Shown: positions 16,395 to 24,602, counted from the first letter of the stretch. The stretch: DNA of 64,000 nt from Lepagella muris (GCF_004793975.1 NZ_SRYB01000001.1:124001-188000), one strand, 5' to 3'. The notes: generated from the sequence alone by a model not told the origin. A program made the numbers and translations.

Positions 16395-16664
16395 ATGGCA
16401 AAATTCAGAATCAAGAACATTGTCGCTGCTAAGGGCATGACCCTTAAAAGCCTCGCGGAAAAGATGGGAATCACCCCTCAGACACTCGGCAACATCGTTA
16501 ATGAAAAGGGCAATCCTAACATATCCACGCTTGAGCGAATTGCAAAAGTGCTGGAAGTGCCGGTATCTTCTTTATTCACAGATTACCTTGAGCCAAATTC
16601 CGCTATCATCATCTGTCCGCAGTGCGGCGCACGTATCGACATCCAGACCGGTTCACCGATATGA
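16395..16664 (+). CDS. Xre-family regulator with C-terminal zinc ribbon
   Basis: 89 residues. A helix-turn-helix (about residues 7-62; SLAEKMGITPQTLGNIVNE) is followed by a half zinc ribbon CPQCGARI. Start at 16395 (MAKFRIKN) is preferred to 16335 because the -7 box lies between them. Two other regulators here (18703-19206 and 33575-33877) share the HTH-plus-CPxCG design. Its stop overlaps the fmt start (ATGA), so this regulator and the formyltransferase are co-expressed. Confidence 0.85.
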   Translation: MAKFRIKNIVAAKGMTLKSLAEKMGITPQTLGNIVNEKGNPNISTLERIAKVLEVPVSSLFTDYLEPNSAIIICPQCGARIDIQTGSPI

Positions 16665-17932
16665 AAGTTCCAAGATATTGCGTAGGTCAGCTTGTGAACG
16701 TGGTGGGTCATTGTGCCGGTGAGCCTTTTAATAATGATTTCTTCGTTCAGTGCAGAATCCTATGCCCGGCTGACGATGGTACATATTTCGTCAGGGTGTT
16801 GAAGTCTGATGGATATTCCATTGTCGATGAAGATTCCATCTCCGCCTATCCTTTATATGACCAAGAAAAGCCAGCAGACCGCAAGCGGATAAGGGTTGTG
16901 TTTTTCGGAAACGGTCTTTTCGCGCTGCCTACGTTGAAGAAGCTCGTTGAGCAGGGATACGATGTGGCAGCGGTGGTGACTATGGAGGACAAACCATGCG
17001 GACGCGGAAACAAGGTATCCCCGTCGCCTGTGAAGACATACGCGGAATCGCAGGGGATTATAGTCTATCAGCCCCGGAATCTTGACTCGGATGATTTTCT
17101 TCAAGCAATCCGCGATATGAATCCGACTGTCGGGGTAGTGGTGGAATACAGGATATTGCCGCAGTCTTTATTCAAAATCCCAAAATGGGGAGTCATCAAT
17201 CTCCATTCTTCGCTTCTACCTGTGTACCGGGGCGCATCGACCATCACATCAGCAATCAAGGACGGAAAAGGCATAACCGGTGTCACGACTTTCTTAATCA
17301 ATTCAGGACTGGATAAAGGCAACATCATCAATAACCTCGCTACCTACATTGGCGATAATGACAGCGCGGAAGACATACACATCCAGCTTCGCACCAATGG
17401 GGCTGTGATGGTGGATGACGCTATCCAAAGGATTGCCCATTCTTGCAATGGGATTCCGCAGAGCGACCTTATATGTGATTTCATCCAGCCGAGCCATGCT
17501 CCCAAACTATTCCGCAAGGATGCCTATATACCGTGGTGTGATTCCGCATATAGGGTTCATAATTTCATCCGCGCACATTCATCAGTGATAGGCGGGCAGT
17601 ATTATCCCAAGACACCGGCAATAGCGGGGTCTGTATCGACTGCATGGACTTCACTCAAGATGATTGATTCTGATTCCGCAACCGATGTAAAGATTCATAA
17701 GGTAAGCAAGACCGGCATCCCACGCGGATACCATGCTCCGGGGGAGTGGTTCTGGCAGGATGGCAGCCTGATGGTAGCCTGTCAGGACAATCTTCTTTCC
17801 GTCGATATTTTGCAGTTGCCCGGCAAGAAGCGGATGACTGCCAAAGAATATCATAACGGTTTCCGTGGAGTATGCAAAGGATTCTGCGACATATCCCCTG
17901 ATGATAAGGACGAAACTACTTCTGAAAAATAG
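16661..17932 (+). CDS. fmt: Methionyl-tRNA formyltransferase with N-terminal SH3-like extension
   Basis: 423 residues. Residues about 1-72 form a small beta-barrel extension. Residues about 75-290 are the formyltransferase domain: RVVFFGNGLFALPTLKKL at the start, then INLHSSLLPVYRGAST with the catalytic Asn and His, and GLDKGNII with the catalytic Asp. Residues about 300-415 match the Fmt C-terminal tRNA-binding domain (YIPWCDSAYRVHNFIRA and VDILQLPGKKRMTAKEY). Fmt transfers formyl from 10-formyl-THF to aminoacyl initiator tRNA. A full C-terminal domain argues against a sugar or purine formyltransferase. Start 16661 is chosen for the 4-nt overlap with Xre. The phage's own initiator-like tRNA (31816-31888) is the obvious partner. 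Confidence 0.88.
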   Translation: MKVPRYCVGQLVNVVGHCAGEPFNNDFFVQCRILCPADDGTYFVRVLKSDGYSIVDEDSISAYPLYDQEKPADRKRIRVVFFGNGLFALPTLKKLVEQGYDVAAVVTMEDKPCGRGNKVSPSPVKTYAESQGIIVYQPRNLDSDDFLQAIRDMNPTVGVVVEYRILPQSLFKIPKWGVINLHSSLLPVYRGASTITSAIKDGKGITGVTTFLINSGLDKGNIINNLATYIGDNDSAEDIHIQLRTNGAVMVDDAIQRIAHSCNGIPQSDLICDFIQPSHAPKLFRKDAYIPWCDSAYRVHNFIRAHSSVIGGQYYPKTPAIAGSVSTAWTSLKMIDSDSATDVKIHKVSKTGIPRGYHAPGEWFWQDGSLMVACQDNLLSVDILQLPGKKRMTAKEYHNGFRGVCKGFCDISPDDKDETTSEK

Positions 17933-17969
17933 ACTTTCTACACAATTTTTCTTTTTTTTACTGCCGGAT

Positions 17970-18044
17970 GGCGATGCGCGTTGATGCGTGTCGCCTTTCA
18001 TGTATGCACAAAAAGAAAGCGCACCAATCGGATGACTGATGCGC
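17970..18044. terminator. Two hairpins between convergent genes
   Basis: GGCGA/TCGCC (17970-17995, extended by GCGC/GCGT pairing) and GCGCA/TGCGC (18019-18044) lie between the convergent fmt and 18071-18679 genes. T-runs lie on the fmt side and A-runs between them. Likely bidirectional termination; the 138-nt gap holds nothing else I can see. Confidence 0.55.
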
Positions 18045-18070
18045 AAATTGTTTATAGGGATTCTTGAAAA

Positions 18071-18679
18071 CTATTGAAAGAGGTCATCGAATTTCCTTTC
18101 GATTTGAAGATTTTTATGGGCTAACTGCAAAATTGTTTCTTCATCTCGTAGAATAGAAATCAGTCCATCTATGTCAGATGGATTCTCAAAAAGCATTGAG
18201 AAAACTTCCTTCTTGTTATTATATTTGGAAAAATTAGTTGATGTTGAAGCGTATATCCAAACACAAGGAATCCCATTGTCAACTTGAAAAAGAGCATTGA
18301 GCTTTTGCGAAAAATTGAAATTGGATTTTCCAGATAGATAAACTACCACCTTTGGAAAGTTAACACTGATTTGTTTCGTAAATTTTTCTATGCCATTGTC
18401 TATTGCTTGTGTTGACCATTCCTCAAATTTTGTTTTTACTTCACTCAATGCAGTCACAAATTCCGGAATTTTATTGCTGTCTATACGATAGTATCCGTTG
18501 CCCATTGTTGAAGCAACAAAAATATAGATACAATCAATCTTACTTCCATTTTCTTTAAGCCGAGCAATAACATTATGTTCGCCATCGCCATTGTTATCGT
18601 GATAACCCCCTATTAAGACTTCTTCCGCGAATATGTTGAAAGTCAACATAAATGCGATAAATAATGAAAATATTCTCAT
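18071..18679 (-). CDS. Secreted protein of unknown function
   Basis: 202 residues with a clear signal peptide (MRIFSLFIAFMLTFNIFA then EE), so probably exported. The mature part is alpha/beta, with VNFPKVVVYLSGKSNF and VDNGIPCVWIYASTS. The DNA looks more A/T-rich than its neighbours, and it sits alone beside the regulatory region. That is the usual place for a moron or lysogenic-conversion gene. The von Willebrand-like arrangement of strands is suggestive only. Function unknown. Confidence 0.65.
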   Translation of the reverse strand: MRIFSLFIAFMLTFNIFAEEVLIGGYHDNNGDGEHNVIARLKENGSKIDCIYIFVASTMGNGYYRIDSNKIPEFVTALSEVKTKFEEWSTQAIDNGIEKFTKQISVNFPKVVVYLSGKSNFNFSQKLNALFQVDNGIPCVWIYASTSTNFSKYNNKKEVFSMLFENPSDIDGLISILRDEETILQLAHKNLQIERKFDDLFQ

Positions 18680-18702
18680 ATTATTATATTTTTGTGATAA
18701 AA

Positions 18703-19206
18703 TTATATTGGCATCAAACGGTCATATTCTATATCAAATACTTCGTTTCCATCCGAATCAATGGGATTTGTATTAAGGACACTAACCATGCCATCCTCAC
18801 CCGGTAAGGTTTGAAGTTCCAGAATAGCCATTCTTTCTTCTCTTGAATGGGGATGCTTATATCTATATTTTGTACCATCATCAGTATTCAGACGTAAGTC
18901 AACAGTTTTCCTTATCGGTGTATGCCGATGCTCTTCTTTTTCTGCTGTCAATGTTATACGAATTGATTTTCCACAATAAGGGCAGTGAATCCTTTGAGTT
19001 AACGAAGATTCATCCTTAACAAGTTCCGAAAGCGATATACCAAGAATATCGGCAATGTCTTTCAATTTATTTATAGTCGGATTGCCATTAATTATAGCAG
19101 ATAATGAAGCCTGTGCAATTCCCACACCTCCATCCGGTCGTGGCATCCGAGCCGCCACTTCACTGACGGTCATCCCTGCCTCTTTTATTCTTTGCTTTAT
19201 ATCCAT
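18703..19206 (-). CDS. Xre-family repressor-like regulator with zinc ribbon
   Basis: 167 residues. An HTH spans about residues 1-62 (TVSEVAARMP then AQASLSAIINGNPTINKLKDI). CPYCGKS follows near residue 75, then an unrecognised C-terminal domain. It is divergently transcribed from the 19427 operon across a 220-nt region with paired promoters and inverted repeats. It probably represses one or both. Confidence 0.8.
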   Translation of the reverse strand: MDIKQRIKEAGMTVSEVAARMPRPDGGVGIAQASLSAIINGNPTINKLKDIADILGISLSELVKDESSLTQRIHCPYCGKSIRITLTAEKEEHRHTPIRKTVDLRLNTDDGTKYRYKHPHSREERMAILELQTLPGEDGMVSVLNTNPIDSDGNEVFDIEYDRLMPI

Positions 19207-19233
19207 AGCCTTTAATCTATATTTTTAATGGTG

Positions 19234-19264
19234 CAAAATTAAACAAAAAAATTTAATCTACAAA
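19234..19264 (-). promoter_or_regulatory. Promoter of the 18703-19206 regulator
   Basis: On the minus strand TTTG (19264-19261) is followed after 19 nt by TAATTTTG (19241-19234). It lies 28 nt upstream of the regulator ATG. Confidence 0.7.
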
Positions 19265-19275
19265 ATTAAATTAGA

Positions 19276-19346
19276 CTAAACGCTATTATTTTTATTATTT
19301 ATAGATTTTAGCCTATTGTTAATAATTGTTAAATAATAGTGTTTAG
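19276..19346. promoter_or_regulatory. Operator-like inverted repeats in the divergent control region
   Basis: CTAAACGCTATTA (19276-19288) is the reverse complement of TAATAGTGTTTAG (19334-19346) at 12 of 13 positions. Smaller repeats TAGCCTA/TAGGCTA and TTAATCTA/TAGACTAA lie nearby. The arrangement between opposed promoters suggests repressor sites. Confidence 0.6.
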
Positions 19347-19357
19347 GCTATATTTTA

Positions 19358-19389
19358 TTTGCATATATAGATTTTATTCTATAACTTTG
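19358..19389 (+). promoter_or_regulatory. Promoter of the 19427 rightward operon
   Basis: TTTG (19358-19361), 20-nt spacer, TAACTTTG (19382-19389): a full match to the Bacteroidetes consensus. It lies 38 nt upstream of the first ATG. Confidence 0.8.
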
Positions 19390-19426
19390 CATCATCAAAG
19401 TTAAACGACAACAAAAGACCAACGAT

Positions 19427-19693
19427 ATGAGAAAGACAAATAAGATAGACTTCAAGAAAGCATCAGCCAACATGGTTGAACGCCTTGAGAATGTTTTTCG
19501 CGCAAGCGTCATCGACAACTGGCAGAGAGGCGTGGCAGGTGCAATCATTACTTTTCAACTGCCCCCTTTCACAAATTCAATGGATGTTTGCTCTGAGGCT
19601 GGTCTTAACATCGCAATCGCCAAGAATCGCGGTTTAATCAACGATGGTTCTGTCAACGCTGAGAATGGTAATGTAATTGTAAAACTCTTCTAA
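19427..19693 (+). CDS. Hypothetical early protein, 88 aa
   Basis: Not recognised. First gene of the rightward operon; it starts MRKTNKIDFKKASANMVE. Mixed helical N-terminus and strand-rich C-terminus. Being first under a strong promoter suggests an early role. Confidence 0.6.
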   Translation: MRKTNKIDFKKASANMVERLENVFRASVIDNWQRGVAGAIITFQLPPFTNSMDVCSEAGLNIAIAKNRGLINDGSVNAENGNVIVKLF

Positions 19694-19704
19694 AACGATA
19701 AGAT

Positions 19705-19992
19705 ATGACTACTACAAACGAATATGGCACAGCAACAGGTTACTTTGTACCTAACGACAATTTCATCAAGCGTGGCGAATACAAGCGCACAACACTTGAT
19801 GATGAAAAGGCAAAGGCAGACATACTTGTAACGGCTATTGATAGCCACTATGAAATCAGGGTGCAGAAATCAAGCATCAAACTTTCAGGACGTGGCGTGA
19901 AGCGTAGCAAGTGGATAGGCAACATCTACTATGTGACTGAAAGAGTTTACAAGCAGCTCTGCAAAGAATACAACGTAATGTGTGACTTCTAA
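19705..19992 (+). CDS. Hypothetical early protein, 95 aa
   Basis: Not recognised. A basic C-terminal half (SIKLSGRGVKRSKWIGNIYY) suggests nucleic-acid contact. It lies 11 nt after the preceding gene in the same operon. Confidence 0.6.
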   Translation: MTTTNEYGTATGYFVPNDNFIKRGEYKRTTLDDEKAKADILVTAIDSHYEIRVQKSSIKLSGRGVKRSKWIGNIYYVTERVYKQLCKEYNVMCDF

Positions 19993-20003
19993 AAGATACG
20001 GCT

Positions 20004-20333
20004 ATGAGCAACGAAAGAAAATCAACCCTCGCCAACATTATGAGAATGGCATGGATGTTCGTAAAACGCAACGGCTTCACAATGGCAGAAGCCCTCAAGG
20101 TGGCATGGCTCAACGCCAAAGTTACAAAAGCTATGCGCACCGGCATCGTACAATTCTTCTTTATGAAAGTTGACGGAACGCTCAGACAGGCTTTCGGCAC
20201 ACTTGACCCACACCGCCTCCCTGAAACGCAGGGGAGCGGTCGCAGACCGGCAGACACAGTGCAAGTGTACTATGATACCGAGAAGCAGGAGTATCGTTCT
20301 TTCAAGAAATGCAACCTCTATAAAATGGCTTGA
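20004..20333 (+). CDS. Hypothetical basic protein, 109 aa
   Basis: Not recognised. Lysine/arginine-rich, with a helical first half (LANIMRMAWMFVKRNGFTMA). The C-terminal part TVQVYYDTEKQEYRSFKKCN resembles the end of small phage proteins containing an SH3-like strand pair. It precedes the next gene by one base. Confidence 0.6.
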   Translation: MSNERKSTLANIMRMAWMFVKRNGFTMAEALKVAWLNAKVTKAMRTGIVQFFFMKVDGTLRQAFGTLDPHRLPETQGSGRRPADTVQVYYDTEKQEYRSFKKCNLYKMA

Positions 20334-20334
20334 C

Positions 20335-20673
20335 ATGATACCCAACCTGAAAGACCTTGAAGATGCTATTATCAATGCCGTCTATGAATGTGAGCCGGGC
20401 AGATTCTTTACTTCTGTTGAATATGATGATGAAGACGGAAACGCCCTGTCATGTGAAGTCAGTGGATGGATTGATGATGAGGATGGTGACGTTTCTATCA
20501 ATGAATGTAACGTCTATCACTATAATGCAGATGATGAAGAAATCCCTTATGGCAAGCCGGATAAATACCGCATTGAAAAGGAGGCATCATACCGCATACG
20601 CGAAGCATGGCAGGAGGCAAAGGATATTCAGGAAACGGAAGATATGCTCAGTTGGGGAGGATGGTTTATCTGA
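20335..20673 (+). CDS. Acidic hypothetical protein, 112 aa
   Basis: Start at ATG 20335, immediately after the previous TGA. Strongly acidic centre (VEYDDEDGNAL, DDEDGDVSINE) followed by a charged helix. Acidic early phage proteins are often inhibitors of nucleic-acid-binding host proteins, but nothing specific supports that here. Confidence 0.6.
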   Translation: MIPNLKDLEDAIINAVYECEPGRFFTSVEYDDEDGNALSCEVSGWIDDEDGDVSINECNVYHYNADDEEIPYGKPDKYRIEKEASYRIREAWQEAKDIQETEDMLSWGGWFI

Positions 20674-20705
20674 AAAGACTTTTATGTAATCAACCAATAA
20701 AGCGA

Positions 20706-20975
20706 ATGAAAATGCAAGTAACAAGTTTCAATTCAAAGGCAGCATCCCTCGCACTGGCGGCAGTGGTGGCTGCAATCACCCCGGTAGTGACCGGCTATTT
20801 CTGTGTAAGCGTGGAAATCGGAAATGATATGGTCGCATCGGTGGGCGGCATCAACAAGCCACATCTTGAAATCCTGACATCGCGTGTCTGGACTCTTGAC
20901 GATGAGGGTAATGAAATCAACGTTGATAACGCCTATATCGACACGGAACTGATTGAATCATCAGTGACCGCATAA
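20706..20975 (+). CDS. Small protein with one hydrophobic segment, 89 aa
   Basis: Start at ATG 20706. A hydrophobic stretch (ASLALAAVVAAITPVVTGYF, residues about 12-31) near the N-terminus could be a signal peptide or membrane anchor. The remaining 55 residues are acidic. An exported or membrane role is inferred only. Confidence 0.5.
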   Translation: MKMQVTSFNSKAASLALAAVVAAITPVVTGYFCVSVEIGNDMVASVGGINKPHLEILTSRVWTLDDEGNEINVDNAYIDTELIESSVTA

Positions 20976-21032
20976 TTACAATGTCTAACCGGGCGGCTCT
21001 GCAATCCGGGTCGCCCATAACACCCATCAGCA

Positions 21033-21206
21033 ATGTACGAAGAAGATACAAATTTCCCTGAATACGGAAAGCAAGTAGAATTGAAAGAGCCGTGGCGCGG
21101 ATACCATCGCGGCACCATCATCGGTAGAAACGGATACCGGTTCGTCATCCAGTTCAGCAGCGGGGCCACCATTGACCTTTATGATGATGAATTTGAATTT
21201 GACTAA
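21033..21206 (+). CDS. Small hypothetical protein, 57 aa
   Basis: ATG at 21033 opens 58 codons to TAA at 21206. The product is a compact beta-rich sequence (GYHRGTIIGRNGYRFVIQF) with an acidic end, likely an SH3-like fold. Function unknown. Confidence 0.55.
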   Translation: MYEEDTNFPEYGKQVELKEPWRGYHRGTIIGRNGYRFVIQFSSGATIDLYDDEFEFD

Positions 21207-21217
21207 TATCAAGGATT

Positions 21218-21835
21218 ATGGAAGTAGTACCAACGATTTACAGGCAACCAACAAGAACCAGTCTTGAGATAGCTCAGTTTCTTGATATTCGCCATGCCGA
21301 TTTGTTAAAGGTCATCCGTAAGATGGAGAAAGTCTGGATTGAAGTAGGTGAGGGAAATTTTGCCCTCACCTCATACACAGATTCGCAAGGGAAGCAAAGA
21401 CCATGTTATGAACTGACATTTGAACAAACGCTATTCGTCACATCAAAGTATGATGACCGACAGCGGGCAATCCTTATCCGAAGATGGAAAGAACTTGAAA
21501 GCATCCAACGTCCGGAAACGATGGCCGACATATTCGCGGAAACCGAAAGACTTGCCGGCGAGATGCGCGAAGACCTTGCAAGCGGAAAGATACTGCCGGA
21601 AAGGGGTGTCACGCTAACCGCCTATGATGTGGCGATATATTCATTTCTGCGGAATGGCATCAAGTCATCCATAGACACGCCTTTCTGCGTCACCAACACC
21701 ATGATTTCAAAAGCACTCGGAATCGATGTTGAAGACGTGCAGCCGGCATGGGAACGTCTTGAGCGGGGAGGATACATCGTGACGCGGAAGTTCGGTGACA
21801 AATGCGCTTTCATCCTCGGAAGCCGTCAACCCTAA
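21218..21835 (+). CDS. Rha-family phage regulatory protein
   Basis: 205 residues. The N-terminal half is the Rha domain (TSLEIAQFLDIRHADLLKVI, then CYELTFEQTLFVTSKYDDRQR). The C-terminal half looks like a winged helix (FCVTNTMISKALGIDVEDV). Rha proteins are phage regulators that interfere with infection of hosts lacking certain nucleoid proteins in the founding case. A terminator follows. Confidence 0.85.
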   Translation: MEVVPTIYRQPTRTSLEIAQFLDIRHADLLKVIRKMEKVWIEVGEGNFALTSYTDSQGKQRPCYELTFEQTLFVTSKYDDRQRAILIRRWKELESIQRPETMADIFAETERLAGEMREDLASGKILPERGVTLTAYDVAIYSFLRNGIKSSIDTPFCVTNTMISKALGIDVEDVQPAWERLERGGYIVTRKFGDKCAFILGSRQP

Positions 21836-21865
21836 CCTTTGCAGACCCATCTGCATACGCATAAG

Positions 21866-21904
21866 AATCCACTGAGCCAAAAACTGTGCCCAGTGGATTT
21901 TTTT
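21866..21904 (+). terminator. Rho-independent terminator after rha
   Basis: AATCCACTG (21866-21874) pairs with CAGTGGATT (21891-21899) and is followed by TTTTT. It ends the 19427-21835 transcript. Confidence 0.9.
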
Positions 21905-21974
21905 GTTACAACCAGCAAAACGCCAACACAATTTATTGTTTGCTTGGATATTATATGCGGTCTTGACAAAATTA

Positions 21975-22067
21975 CAACCAACAAACCGCCATCAGACCGC
22001 ACCCCAAACCGCCATCCAATAGGAGGTCAAACCGCCACAAACAATAATAATAAGAATAAAAAGAATG
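21975..22067 (+). pseudogene. Fragment duplicated from the replication-initiator linker
   Basis: Positions 22030-22067 (38 nt) are identical to the reverse strand of 60836-60873, inside the replisome-organiser gene's linker, coding N-N-N-N-K-N-K-K-N. The preceding 50 nt are a weaker match to the same linker. The copy is in the opposite orientation in a stretch (21905-22294) where I see no convincing gene. It looks like a relic of a duplicated or exchanged initiator gene. Confidence 0.65.
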
Positions 22068-22294
22068 AGAGAATGAAAGAAATACTCTATCTGAAAAAAA
22101 CATACAAAAAAGTCCGATTTGCGTTTTTTCCGCGATTCGTCTTCACGCATTGACAGCCGGACGAAAATTCAATCATCCATCATCCAACAGTCTTCTTGTC
22201 ATTCGTGGCGATATTCAGCAATGCCCCTGTTTAAGCGTCAGACATGCCAAATTTCGCGTTCTTTCATTGAAATGGTATAACTGACCACCTGACC

Positions 22295-22624
22295 CTATTG
22301 TGTGCCGTCAAAAACGATATATAGCGTTTTTCTCGCTTCATCAGGACTCGCCCCATTCGCTATCATCCCAAAGTAGTCAACCGCGATGCCCATCTGCTCG
22401 CATATATCGACACCGGCAGACCTGCATATATCGTGACATTCCGACATCCTTTGATTCAGCCTTTCTGTCCTTACAGGAGAAAAGGATGACCGGTTATCAT
22501 TGCCCCTGACATATTCCGCAAAGTCATCATCAGGATGAAAGGCTGTCTCAAGGTCGAAGAAAAGATAGCTTGCAAAGGCTTTCACCCCTGCAAGCGTTGT
22601 GATGGGTTGTCTTTCGTCAAACAT
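22295..22624 (-). CDS. Hypothetical protein, 109 aa
   Basis: Not recognised. Helical; starts MFDERQPITTLAGVKAFASY. It ends the leftward group that begins at 24414. The 140 nt beyond its stop contain no visible feature. Confidence 0.55.
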   Translation of the reverse strand: MFDERQPITTLAGVKAFASYLFFDLETAFHPDDDFAEYVRGNDNRSSFSPVRTERLNQRMSECHDICRSAGVDICEQMGIAVDYFGMIANGASPDEARKTLYIVFDGTQ

Positions 22625-22626
22625 TG

Positions 22627-22989
22627 TCAGAAGATGTTAGCCATAAATACTTCATGGGTCAGCACCTCACGCAACTTCTGGAGCTTGTCTGGCGTAAGGG
22701 ATGCAGCCTTGACCATCAGGATTGATGTCAAGATTCCGCTATATTCAAGATTCTTATCTTCCGGCCACCGTCCTTCTGCGCGTAGCCGGTCGCGTATCTT
22801 TAGCGCGAAAGGCAGACCAAGCACATGGGCGCGTGATGTTTCGGCTTGAGTAACGGGGTCGTTCCCATATTCCATATTGTGCCATAGGATTGAGTATGCC
22901 ACCAGTTCAGGCATCATATCCAGAATGGTGATGCGCGTATCAGCGCAAAACTGATTATAATCTATCTGAGGTAATCCGTTATTTTCCAT
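22627..22989 (-). CDS. Hypothetical helical protein, 120 aa
   Basis: Start at ATG 22989 (MENNGLPQIDYNQFC), overlapping the upstream gene's stop by 11 nt. Predicted all-helical; contains LTPDKLQKLREVLTHEVFM. Function unknown. Confidence 0.55.
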   Translation of the reverse strand: MENNGLPQIDYNQFCADTRITILDMMPELVAYSILWHNMEYGNDPVTQAETSRAHVLGLPFALKIRDRLRAEGRWPEDKNLEYSGILTSILMVKAASLTPDKLQKLREVLTHEVFMANIF

Positions 22990-23236
22990 TGTAGTGTTCG
23001 TTTGCGGCATCAGCCAACATCTTTTGCAGGTTCTTGTCAAGACCATCGGTGTAGTACATCGTGATAGCGGCATAAAGCCCGTATCGGTCGCAATAACTGC
23101 ACCATTTCTGCCATAGGTATTGCCATCCGCATGAAGCGTTGGCGAAGACTTTCTTTGCTTTAGACTCATTCCACTCATTGAACATGAAATGAAAGTAGCA
23201 CATCAGGGGTTCTTTCTTTTGGGCTGTCTTATCCAT
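22979..23236 (-). CDS. Hypothetical protein, 85 aa
   Basis: Start at ATG 23236 (MDKTAQKKEPLMCYF), overlapping the upstream stop by 8 nt. Rich in W, Y and C (CGWQYLWQKWCSYCDRYG). Function unknown. Confidence 0.5.
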   Translation of the reverse strand: MDKTAQKKEPLMCYFHFMFNEWNESKAKKVFANASCGWQYLWQKWCSYCDRYGLYAAITMYYTDGLDKNLQKMLADAANEHYNGK

Positions 23237-23906
23237 TGATGGGAGGGTTTTGAAGTTGGTTTCTAAGATTGTCAATCTCCGTATGGTATTCGTTGCAGAA
23301 TCTTGAATATGCCTTGAGCATCTTCTTAAATTCAGTGACAACATCTTGTTTAGTCAGAGTGCAAAGACCGGATAGATAATCATGGCGTTCACTTATGGTC
23401 TTCATATCAAAACATCCGCTTGAATAGTTCATTGAAAACTCATCCGGGTCGCATAAGTCAGTGCCATAGTACACATGGATGTCCATACCGAAAATAGGTT
23501 TTCCGTCGTTGCCGTTGAAATCTAAGGTCAGGCTGCTCTGATTGAAATTTCTGATTATCCACCGATGACCAAGATGGCGCATTGTGAAGTCGCGCAAATC
23601 TATTGCCGTGTCAGTCTGAGCTTTCAGCAACATTCCCTTTGCATCATCTATCTTCTTTTCAAGCCGTCTTTTCAGTTCTATCCCTGCCGGTGACTTGAAG
23701 TAGGCTTCAATCGCGGCTTTCTTCTTTGTGGCAGCGAGGCTCTGCTGTGCGTGAGCCAAGCCCTCCTCAAGCTCTTTTATCGTGTGATTCCGGGCAAATC
23801 CATTTGCAAGGTCACGTTGTTTGTCGGTAGGTGTTAACCCAAGAATAACTCGCTCTTCGTTCTTTACGTCGATGATTTTGGCGTATATCTTTTCTTTTGG
23901 TGTCAT
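23229..23906 (-). CDS. Hypothetical coiled-coil protein, 225 aa
   Basis: Start at ATG 23906 (MTPKEKIYAKIIDVK). Residues about 40-90 are a charged helical hairpin, followed by a beta-rich segment (PIFGMDIHVYYG). The helix TKQDVVTEFKKMLKAYSRF closes it. Not recognised. Confidence 0.6.
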   Translation of the reverse strand: MTPKEKIYAKIIDVKNEERVILGLTPTDKQRDLANGFARNHTIKELEEGLAHAQQSLAATKKKAAIEAYFKSPAGIELKRRLEKKIDDAKGMLLKAQTDTAIDLRDFTMRHLGHRWIIRNFNQSSLTLDFNGNDGKPIFGMDIHVYYGTDLCDPDEFSMNYSSGCFDMKTISERHDYLSGLCTLTKQDVVTEFKKMLKAYSRFCNEYHTEIDNLRNQLQNPPING

Positions 23907-23917
23907 AGTGGGGATTT

Positions 23918-24199
23918 TTATACAAGCAGCCACGCTGCACGTTCACGGTTACATAAGAAAGTTTTCATCACGATACCATTATGGGTAAACTTAAACCATA
24001 TCGTTCCGTCCTCGTCCATTCGTTCTTTCAGGTCGGTGGCTTCGCCCATTTTGATAAGACTTTTCGCTTTGTCATAGCAAGTGCGATAAATCTTAGCCAT
24101 TTCTTCTTTAGTGCCTTTGTAGGCGCATTTGAAGCCGTCTAACACGATGCCAGCGTCAGCCGGTGTCTTCTGATATATGATGAAATGTGTTGATGCCAT
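23918..24199 (-). CDS. Hypothetical protein, 93 aa
   Basis: Not recognised. Starts MASTHFIIYQKTPADAGI; small alpha/beta protein with TIWFKFTHNGIVMKTFLC near the end. Confidence 0.55.
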   Translation of the reverse strand: MASTHFIIYQKTPADAGIVLDGFKCAYKGTKEEMAKIYRTCYDKAKSLIKMGEATDLKERMDEDGTIWFKFTHNGIVMKTFLCNRERAAWLLV

Positions 24200-24210
24200 G
24201 ATAACAGGAT

Positions 24211-24414
24211 TTAGAAAACGTGATTATTTGCAAACTCAGGCACTGAATCAAAGCCCATCTTATCAATACCCTCTTCAAGAATGAAAGAGGCTATGTTATC
24301 AATAAGGCTATTAGCATAAAGTATAGCCTCGTCACGCTTGCGCACTACCTGATAGTAGGTCATACCTGAGTCGCTTACGACTTCTATCTTGTATGGGTTG
24401 CTTATTGTCTTCAT
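24211..24414 (-). CDS. Hypothetical protein, 67 aa
   Basis: Not recognised. First gene of the 22.3-24.4 kb leftward group, 26 nt downstream of a consensus promoter. Starts MKTISNPYKIEVVSDSGMTY. Confidence 0.55.
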   Translation of the reverse strand: MKTISNPYKIEVVSDSGMTYYQVVRKRDEAILYANSLIDNIASFILEEGIDKMGFDSVPEFANNHVF

Positions 24415-24439
24415 ATCGTATTGGTTATTGATTACGATG

Positions 24440-24471
24440 CAAAGTTATAACATTTTATTTAATTATGCAAA
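24440..24471 (-). promoter_or_regulatory. Promoter of the 24.4 kb leftward operon
   Basis: TTTG (24471-24468), 20-nt spacer, TAACTTTG (24447-24440) on the minus strand. Upstream, at about 24488-24502 and 24523-24540, lie TTAAACCATATAGTT-like sequences related to the TTAAAC-N6-GTTTAA operator seen at two other promoters. Confidence 0.8.
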
Positions 24472-24567
24472 TTATTTGACCATAAAATTAAACCATATAG
24501 TTATTTTTAACATTTGTTAATAAAACCATATTGTTTAATTTGCTGATATACTGATGATAGACAAAAA

Positions 24568-24602
24568 ACGCGCCACACCCAAATTACTCAGGCGTGGCGC
24601 GT
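24568..24602 (-). terminator. Terminator after the portal gene
   Basis: ACGCGCCACACC and GGCGTGGCGCGT pair over 12 bp (one A-C mismatch) and on the minus strand are followed by TTTTTT. It ends the packaging transcript at the portal gene, so portal and scaffold/capsid genes are on separate transcripts. Confidence 0.9.

Noticed and set aside
21839..22153. 104-codon plus-strand ORF after rha
   Set aside because: It begins in the terminator region and its only familiar part is the inverted initiator fragment; treated as relic, not gene.
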